Source: an uncultured Oscillospiraceae bacterium (GTDB lineage Bacteria; Bacillota; Clostridia; Oscillospirales; Acutalibacteraceae). From it: 6,291 nt of DNA. The position numbers and the translations under genes are program-made. The stretch spans positions 1 through 6,291 of the forward strand of contig USMJ01000080.1 of assembly GCA_900555805.1 (NCBI GenBank), given 5' to 3'. This document shows, piece by piece, positions 1 through 4,533 of this stretch. How positions within the stretch are numbered: position 1 is the first letter of the stretch; every line of letters starts with the position of its first letter. The notes beneath the pieces were generated by a model. That model saw nothing but the letters and a program-made list of their open reading frames with translations. It did no database searches and was not told where the DNA came from.

Positions 1-1099
1 AATGGGACACAAGGTCAAGGTTTATGAAAAGAGAAAGCACCTGGGCGGAATGCTTCGCTACGGTATACCGTCATACAGACTTCCCAGAGAAATACTCGAC
101 GGCGAGATCAATTCCATACTTTCGGCAGGAATTGAGGCCGTCACGGATATAAATGTCGGAACGGATATCAGCTTCGACGATATCAAGGCGCAAAGCGACT
201 GCATCTATGTCGCTATCGGCGCTCACACCGATAAAAAGCTCGGCATCGAGGGCGAGAACGGCAAGGGCGTTATCTCGGCTGTCGAAATGCTCAGAGAGGT
301 CGGCGACGGCGTTATGCCTGACTTCACGGGCAAGAAGGTCGCTATAATCGGCGGCGGAAACGTCGCCATGGACTGCACGAGAAGCGCGGTCAGACTCGGC
401 GCCGAAAGCGTTACCTGCGTTTACAGACGCCGCCGAGAGGATATGACGGCTCTTCCCGAGGAGGTTGACGGAGCCGTTGCCGAGGGCTGCGAGGTCATGA
501 CGCTTATGGCTCCCGACAGGATCGAGCTTGACGAAGATAACAACGTCAAGGCTCTCTGGCTCAAGCCGCAGATGATAAGCAAGATAAGCAGGGGAAGACC
601 CGCCCCGATAAAGGCTGAGCTTGACGAAGTGAGAATGGAGGTCGACATTATAGTCGTCGCCATAGGTCAGGATATCGAATCCGGCTACTTCGAGAGCGAG
701 GGAATACCCACAAAATGGGGCAGAATTATCGCCGACAACAAGGGCTTCATACTTGAACAGGACGGCATGTTCGCAGGCGGAGACTGCGTAACGGGCCCGG
801 CGAGCGCCATAAAGGCGATAGCCGCAGGCAAGATAGCCGCCGCCAACATAGACCACTACTTAGGTTTCCACCATGAGATATCCGTCGATGTCGATATTCC
901 CGAAGCGAAGGTCGGCTCATTCCCGCCCTGCGGCAGGATAAATCTCAACGAGAGAGAAGCCGACGAGAGAAAGCGCGACTTCAAGCTTATGGAGAAGCCG
1001 ATGACCAAGCAGGAAGCATGCCAGGAAAGCTCAAGATGCCTGCGCTGCGACCACTACGGCTACGGCGCGCTGAAGGGAGGCCGAACATTCAAATGGTAA
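1..1099 (+). CDS. GltD-like FAD/NAD(P)-dependent oxidoreductase, 5'-truncated, hydrogenase-linked
   Basis: This flavoprotein probably moves electrons between NAD(P)H and an iron-sulfur partner in the cytoplasm. The reading frame is open at the window edge, and the visible 365 residues start inside the first FAD-binding Rossmann fold (MGHKVKVYEK), so the usual GxGxxG loop and anything before it are missing. Visible GltD-family marks are GIPSYRLP (residues 21-28), a second nucleotide-binding motif GGGNVAMD (117-124) followed by YRRRREDM (141-148), AIGQ (220-223), and the FAD-closing GGDCVTGPASAI (259-270). A C-terminal CLRCD (346-350) supplies a C-x2-C pair near the end. The next gene is an [FeFe]-hydrogenase overlapping by 7 nt, which argues for co-translation and a shared complex rather than glutamate synthesis. 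It could be a stand-alone GltD homologue or the C-terminal part of a larger NuoF-GltD-type fusion; the window cannot tell. The family call is secure, the substrate is inferred. Confidence 0.9.
   Translation, partial: MGHKVKVYEKRKHLGGMLRYGIPSYRLPREILDGEINSILSAGIEAVTDINVGTDISFDDIKAQSDCIYVAIGAHTDKKLGIEGENGKGVISAVEMLREVGDGVMPDFTGKKVAIIGGGNVAMDCTRSAVRLGAESVTCVYRRRREDMTALPEEVDGAVAEGCEVMTLMAPDRIELDEDNNVKALWLKPQMISKISRGRPAPIKAELDEVRMEVDIIVVAIGQDIESGYFESEGIPTKWGRIIADNKGFILEQDGMFAGGDCVTGPASAIKAIAAGKIAAANIDHYLGFHHEISVDVDIPEAKVGSFPPCGRINLNEREADERKRDFKLMEKPMTKQEACQESSRCLRCDHYGYGALKGGRTFKW
1074..1080 (+). promoter_or_regulatory. Ribosome binding site of the hydrogenase gene
   Basis: AGGGAGG lies 12 nt before the ATG at 1093, inside the last codons of the upstream flavoprotein gene. 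It supports 1093 as the true hydrogenase start. The start and the upstream stop share the 7 nt ATGGTAA, a layout typical of translational coupling. The spacing is slightly long. Confidence 0.7.
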
Positions 1100-2817
1100 A
1101 GCTGACAATTGACAACAGACCCATAGAAGTCGCCGAAGGTACAACCATACTTGAAGCGGCGAGAAAGCTTGGCATAGAGATCCCGACCCTCTGCTATATG
1201 AAAGAACTCAACGAGATAGGCTCTTGCAGAGTCTGCGTCGTCGAGGTCGAGGGCAGCGAAAGACTTGCCGCCGCCTGTAACAACCAAGTCACAGAAGGAA
1301 TGACGGTGTACACCAACTCACCGAAGGTCAGAGAGAGCAGAAAGCTCAACGTTGAGCTGATCCTCTCCGAACACGACTGTCAGTGTCCGTCCTGCGTCAG
1401 AAGCGGCAACTGCAAGCTCCAAAAGCTCGCCAACGACCTGAACGTCATCGGAAACACCTTCGACAAACATATAGAAAAGAACAAGCCGAGAAACGATTTT
1501 CCGCTCGTCAGAGAGAATTCGAAGTGCATAAAGTGCATGGGCTGCGTTCAGATATGCGACAAGGTTCAGGGACTTCATGTCTGGGACGTCGCCACGACGG
1601 GCGCAAGAACAAGCGTCAGCGTCAGAGGCGGTCTGACGCTCAAGGAGAACTGCACGCTCTGCGGTCAGTGTATAACGCACTGCCCCGTCGGTGCGCTCAG
1701 AGAAAGAGACGACACCGACAAAGTCTACGCGGCGCTTGCGGATGAAAGCAAGATAACAGTAGTTCAGATAGCTCCCGCCGTCAGAACGGCCTGGGCGGAA
1801 AGCCTCGGTATAGACGCCGCTCTGGCGACCGAAAAGAGAATGGTCGCCGCCGTCAGAGCGCTCGGTTTCGACTATGTTTTCGACACCGATTTCTCGGCTG
1901 ACCTCACAATAATGGAGGAGGGCAGCGAGTTCCTTGACAGGCTCGGAAACGGCGGAACGCTCCCGATGTTCACTTCCTGCTGTCCGGGCTGGGTTCGCTT
2001 CCTCAAAGCTAACTATCCCGAATTCACGGATAATCTTTCAACCGCGAAGTCACCCCAGCAGATGTTCGGCGCTGTCGCAAAGAGCTATTTCGCCGAGAAA
2101 ATAGGCGTCGAGCCGCAGGATATCTTCTGTGTTTCGATAATGCCCTGCACGGCGAAAAAGCATGAGGCGGCTATACCGAACCTCAACGACGCCTGCGGCG
2201 ACCCAGATGTCGATGTCGCCATAACGACAAGAGAGCTTGCGAGAATGCTCAAGAGCGACCACATAGATGTCGCGTCCCTTGAAGAAGAGGAATTCGACAG
2301 CCCTCTCGGTACGGGTACAGGCGCGGGAGTAATTTTCGGCGCAACGGGCGGCGTCATGGAGGCAGCGCTCAGAAGCGCATATTATCTCGTCACGGGCAGC
2401 AACCCCGACGCCGACGCTTTCGGTCAGGTCAGAGGACTTGACGGCAGAAAGGAAGCGAGCTTCGACATAAACGGAGCGAAGGTCTCGGTGGCGGTCGTCA
2501 GCGGCCTAAAAAACACGAAAAAGCTCATGGAGGATATCAAAAACGGCAGGGCGCACTACGACTTCGTCGAAGTCATGGCGTGTCCCGGCGGCTGCGCAGG
2601 CGGCGGAGGACAGCCTATTCACGACGGAATGGAGCTCGCAGGCGAGCGCGGCAAGACCCTCTATAAGCTCGACAGAGAGAACAAACTGCGTTTTTCACAC
2701 GAAAACCCCGACGTTCTGAAAATGTACGGCGAATATTTCGAAAAGCCGCTTTCTCACAAGTCGCATGAACTTCTGCATACCGATCATTACGGTTGGAAGC
2801 TTGTTGATAAGAAGTAA
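1093..2817 (+). CDS. hydA: [FeFe]-hydrogenase, CpI-like modular (M3) type, catalytic subunit
   Basis: Catalyses reversible 2H+ + 2e- = H2, cytoplasmic, oxygen-sensitive. The product is 574 residues, the same length I recall for Clostridium pasteurianum CpI. An N-terminal [2Fe-2S] domain has C34, C45, C48 and C62. The His-ligated cluster shows H94-x3-C98-x2-C101-x5-C107. A two-[4Fe-4S] ferredoxin domain uses C145/148/151/155 and C187/190/193/197. The H-domain carries all three signatures: TSCCPGW (294-300), MPCTAKKHE (350-358) and EVMACPGGCAGGGGQP (493-508). Likely H-cluster ligands are C297, C352, C497 and C501. The proton path also looks intact: C296, E276, E279 and S316. The small-subunit-like tail ends in SHKSHELLHTDHY. 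The ATG at 1093 is chosen because MVKLTIDNRP begins the [2Fe-2S] fold and a good ribosome site precedes it. Co-transcription with the GltD-like gene suggests NAD(P)H-linked H2 metabolism, matching HydDB group A2 by context. Maturases HydE/F/G are not in the window. Confidence 0.97.
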   Translation: MVKLTIDNRPIEVAEGTTILEAARKLGIEIPTLCYMKELNEIGSCRVCVVEVEGSERLAAACNNQVTEGMTVYTNSPKVRESRKLNVELILSEHDCQCPSCVRSGNCKLQKLANDLNVIGNTFDKHIEKNKPRNDFPLVRENSKCIKCMGCVQICDKVQGLHVWDVATTGARTSVSVRGGLTLKENCTLCGQCITHCPVGALRERDDTDKVYAALADESKITVVQIAPAVRTAWAESLGIDAALATEKRMVAAVRALGFDYVFDTDFSADLTIMEEGSEFLDRLGNGGTLPMFTSCCPGWVRFLKANYPEFTDNLSTAKSPQQMFGAVAKSYFAEKIGVEPQDIFCVSIMPCTAKKHEAAIPNLNDACGDPDVDVAITTRELARMLKSDHIDVASLEEEEFDSPLGTGTGAGVIFGATGGVMEAALRSAYYLVTGSNPDADAFGQVRGLDGRKEASFDINGAKVSVAVVSGLKNTKKLMEDIKNGRAHYDFVEVMACPGGCAGGGGQPIHDGMELAGERGKTLYKLDRENKLRFSHENPDVLKMYGEYFEKPLSHKSHELLHTDHYGWKLVDKK

Positions 2818-2834
2818 GCTTTAATATTATGAGA

Positions 2835-2870
2835 CCCCTCCGTGCGTACGCACGGAGGGGGTTTTGTATT
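2835..2870 (+). terminator. Intrinsic terminator of the hydrogenase operon
   Basis: Bases 2835-2860 form a perfect self-complementary 26-nt palindrome (CCCCTCCGTGCG, then TA, then its exact complement), giving an 11-12 bp GC-rich stem. GTTTTGTATTTGT follows at 2861-2873. It lies 17 nt after the hydrogenase stop codon. Confidence 0.9.
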
Positions 2871-3240
2871 TGTGACCGGCGGCTTCACGCAACCGCAGGT
2901 GCTTGGGCGCGTACCCTGCGCCGTTAGGCGTAGGGTGCCGAACAAACGCCTCCGCTGCACGGACTTACAGTTTGCTGTGCGGTCCGCAGGCTGACGGCGG
3001 TGAACGGCGGTCGGGTGTGCGCATCGGCACCGTAGGTGGTGATGCGCCGTACGAACGGTGCAGATGAGACCGGAAGCTTGATTAAAACTTCCGGCTTTTA
3101 TCGGATTCCATGCTCTGTCCGACCCGACCCGCCCGCCGTCATGTCCAAATTAGTTATGTTTTCTTTCGGCTTTTGGCAGTGTTAAATTTTTACTGAATTG
3201 TAAGTTCGATACTCATTGCTCGATAATCAATCCCAACAAC
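2871..3240. other. Gene-free region: GC-rich multi-hairpin block, then AT-rich spacer
   Basis: No convincing protein gene is present on either strand; the ATGs lead to only a few to about 20 codons. The first part (about 2875-3141) is GC-rich and foldable. A 12-bp stem with a GTTA loop lies at 2911-2922/2927-2938. A bulged hairpin has arms at 2955-2964 and 2982-2989, with an inner ACAG/CTGT tetraloop stem. A third stem pairs 3019-3025 with 3041-3047. A long-range 9-bp match joins 2992-3000 to 3133-3141, enclosing the later hairpins. ACGGCGGT is directly repeated at 2994 and 3004. The remainder (3142-3233) is AT-rich and I see nothing firm in it. The block could be a non-coding RNA, a degenerate repeat element or simply stacked transcription-end hairpins. 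I do not recognise an RNA family. Confidence 0.35.
3070..3099 (+). terminator. Terminator-like hairpin at the end of the structured block
   Basis: CCGGAAG (3070-3076) pairs with CTTCCGG (3088-3094) around an 11-nt loop, and CTTTTAT follows. It reads as a moderate intrinsic terminator on the + strand. No + strand protein gene lies between it and the stronger terminator at 2835, so it may end a separate untranslated transcript or act as a backup terminator. Confidence 0.5.
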
Positions 3241-3273
3241 AAAACCGCCGTCCCGGAACCCCGGGACGGCGGT
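3234..3273 (-). terminator. Intrinsic terminator of the metallophosphoesterase gene
   Basis: A perfect 13-bp stem (3244-3256 with 3261-3273, loop AACC on the + strand) is followed, reading the minus strand, by TTTTGTTGTT. It starts 16 nt beyond the stop codon of the minus-strand gene. The 3' side on the + strand (ATACTTT) is weak, so it probably works mainly for the minus strand. Confidence 0.9.
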
Positions 3274-3289
3274 ATACTTTAACTTAAAC

Positions 3290-4261
3290 TCAGTTAAGCT
3301 CGATTGTGAAATCATATTCCGGCATGTACTTGCCTGTTGCAAATACTCTTGCTCTGCCGATGATTCTGTCGGGATATACTTCGAATACATAGCCCTGACC
3401 GTCTTCTTCGTAGCCGTCGCCGTTGTTGCAGCCGACTGTCGGAAGGTTAACAGCCTTGAATGAGCCGTAGTCCTCATATGTGTAGTCGCTGAAGCCGTTG
3501 TGAAGATGTCCTGTTATGTAGATAACGTTGTTATACTTCTCAAAGATGCCCTTGACTGTGTCGGACTGCTTGCCTATTGAGCCTGCGTCAAGGAACTTGG
3601 GTGCACCCCATGTTCCGGGGAGACCGTGGGTCTTCTTGAGCGGCTGATGGTTGACGACGAATACGGGCTTGCCGCTGTCCTGAGTGGAAGCTATCTCGCT
3701 GTCAAGCCATGCGAGCTGCTCGTCGCAGTAGAAGCCTTCCTCAAACATCGTCTTGTCGTCGTTCATGACGATGAACTTGTATCCGTTGATCTCGGTCGAG
3801 TAGTAGAGATGATCCGAAACTTTGCTTGCGGATACGCCGTTGTGGAAGTTTGCGATTCTCTTCGACTGGAGCGGATAAGCCTTAAGTCTGAAGTCGTGGT
3901 TGCCGTAGGAGATGATGTAGTTGCTGACCTTGTCCTGAAGCTCGTTTAGCTTCTCCGAAACGACTCTGTATTCGCTTTCGAGTCCGTTTTCGGCGATATC
4001 ACCGGCGATAACGAGAGCGTCGAGTTTGACGGCTGAGTTCTTGATATCGTTGCAGGCGGCGACGAGGTTCGCTTCTCTCTCATAGAGATAGTTCGAAACC
4101 TGCGGATCGCCCCAGGCGGCGAATGTGAGCTGAACCGTTTCCGGGTCAACGGGCGATATCGGCGTTTCGACCGACGGTGTGGAGATCATTCCGAGAGCGG
4201 ACATGATCGAGAGCATGACTGTCATCACCTTATAGGCGATGAGCGGAAAAAGTCTTGTCAT
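3290..4261 (-). CDS. Exported calcineurin-like metallophosphoesterase
   Basis: A 323-residue predicted dinuclear-metal phosphoesterase (Metallophos family). The motifs are in order: GDPQ (51-54), GDIAENG (87-93), GNHD (120-123), VVNHQP (203-207 region, H205) and GHLHNG (251-256). Likely metal ligands are D52, D88, N121, H205, H252 and H254. The first motif has Gln54 where the common form has His (D-x-H), a variant known from some branches such as CPPED1-like proteins. The N-terminus has R3, a hydrophobic stretch to about residue 27 and then a Ser/Thr/Pro-rich linker, consistent with a signal peptide or uncleaved anchor. There is no lipobox cysteine. The ATG at 4261 follows GGAGGA by 9 nt. It appears monocistronic, with its own terminator. 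Substrate is unknown: phosphomonoester, phosphodiester or cyclic nucleotide are all possible. Confidence 0.9.
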   Translation of the reverse strand: MTRLFPLIAYKVMTVMLSIMSALGMISTPSVETPISPVDPETVQLTFAAWGDPQVSNYLYEREANLVAACNDIKNSAVKLDALVIAGDIAENGLESEYRVVSEKLNELQDKVSNYIISYGNHDFRLKAYPLQSKRIANFHNGVSASKVSDHLYYSTEINGYKFIVMNDDKTMFEEGFYCDEQLAWLDSEIASTQDSGKPVFVVNHQPLKKTHGLPGTWGAPKFLDAGSIGKQSDTVKGIFEKYNNVIYITGHLHNGFSDYTYEDYGSFKAVNLPTVGCNNGDGYEEDGQGYVFEVYPDRIIGRARVFATGKYMPEYDFTIELN

Positions 4262-4270
4262 TGTGTGTTT

Positions 4271-4276
4271 TCCTCC
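4271..4276 (-). promoter_or_regulatory. Ribosome binding site of the metallophosphoesterase gene
   Basis: On the minus strand GGAGGA stands 9 nt before the ATG at 4261, in an A-rich leader that should be unstructured. It confirms the start and hence the signal-like N-terminus. I could not find a convincing -35/-10 pair upstream. Confidence 0.8.
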
Positions 4277-4293
4277 GTTTTGTTTTTTTATTC

Positions 4294-4318
4294 GGTACGC
4301 ACCGAGTCGGTGCGTACC
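4294..4318. repeat. Perfect inverted repeat in the phosphoesterase leader
   Basis: GGTACGCACC (4294-4303) and GGTGCGTACC (4309-4318) are exact reverse complements around GAGTC. On the minus strand the hairpin would lie 17 nt before the ribosome site and is followed by A-runs, not T-runs, so it is not a terminator for that strand. On the + strand the T-rich run comes before it, so it does not fit a terminator there either. It could be an operator, an mRNA 5'-end stem or a piece of a repeat. It abuts the larger palindrome directly. Confidence 0.75.
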
Positions 4319-4480
4319 TAAGCTGATGTGCGTTGAATCCTATACGGCCTTTAAGGCATATTTTCGCCGATACCGCGTTAAAAAGCCTCGCAAGGCGTCA
4401 GCCTTGCTGCGTTTTTTGCCTTGTCTCGACAAAAATCTGTCCTTAAAAACTGCGTATAGTATTCGACGCCCCTCAGCTTA
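4319..4480. repeat. 162-bp near-palindromic element, MITE-like
   Basis: The terminal arms 4319-4346 and 4453-4480 are inverted repeats with 24 of 28 matches, both starting TAAGCTGA when read inward. A second block, TTTAAGG at 4350-4356, matches 4441-4447 inverted. The core GCAAGGC-GTCA-GCCTTGC (4390-4407) is perfect. Between them the halves align loosely with a small gap. The whole element is thus one long imperfect hairpin centred near 4398. No open frame or transposase lies inside, and no target duplication is obvious, although GCGTA occurs 2 nt outside each end. This suits a non-autonomous insertion element or a dispersed palindromic repeat. The origin is inferred; the symmetry is directly visible. 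Confidence 0.75.
4380..4417. terminator. Two-way terminator at the centre of the palindrome, likely ends secA
   Basis: A 7-bp stem GCAAGGC/GCCTTGC with loop GTCA (4390-4407) has T6 at 4412-4417 on the + strand and, on the minus strand, T5 at 4384-4380. Four to five bases separate the stem from each T-run, so each is somewhat weak, but the flanking A/T runs can also pair. It is the only terminator-like site between the secA stop (4534) and the next minus-strand gene. Confidence 0.6.
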
Positions 4481-4533
4481 AAGCGTATTCCTCATAGGAA
4501 GTTATTCCTCTTGAGAGCTTTGCGCTTATTTCA

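Noticed and set aside
71..856. Long open frame on the minus strand (261 codons) opposite the flavoprotein gene
   Set aside because: It is a mirror of a strongly coding + strand frame with GltD motifs, shows no family motif itself and has no ribosome site that I can see.
1018..1092. Upstream in-frame ATG at 1018 as the hydrogenase start, adding 25 residues
   Set aside because: The extra residues are basic, Pro/Arg-rich and lie wholly within the upstream gene. The ATG at 1093 has a good ribosome site and begins the [2Fe-2S] domain correctly.
3019..3068. Group II intron domain V remnant, because CGTACGAACGGTG resembles intron 3' ends
   Set aside because: The two arms do not form the conserved domain V stem with its 2-nt bulge and GNRA loop, and there is no intron-encoded protein or GUGYG 5' end nearby.
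2875..3141. Riboswitch or leader controlling a downstream gene
   Set aside because: The next gene is on the opposite strand, so there is nothing for a + strand leader to regulate, and no known aptamer signature is recognised.
3173..3206. Possible promoter with TTGGCA as -35
   Set aside because: At 17-nt spacing the -10 would be AATTGT, a poor match, and no gene follows on that strand.
4239..4481. Open frame of 80 codons on the + strand
   Set aside because: It starts inside the signal region of the phosphoesterase gene and runs through both inverted repeats. Its composition looks non-protein and it has no ribosome site.
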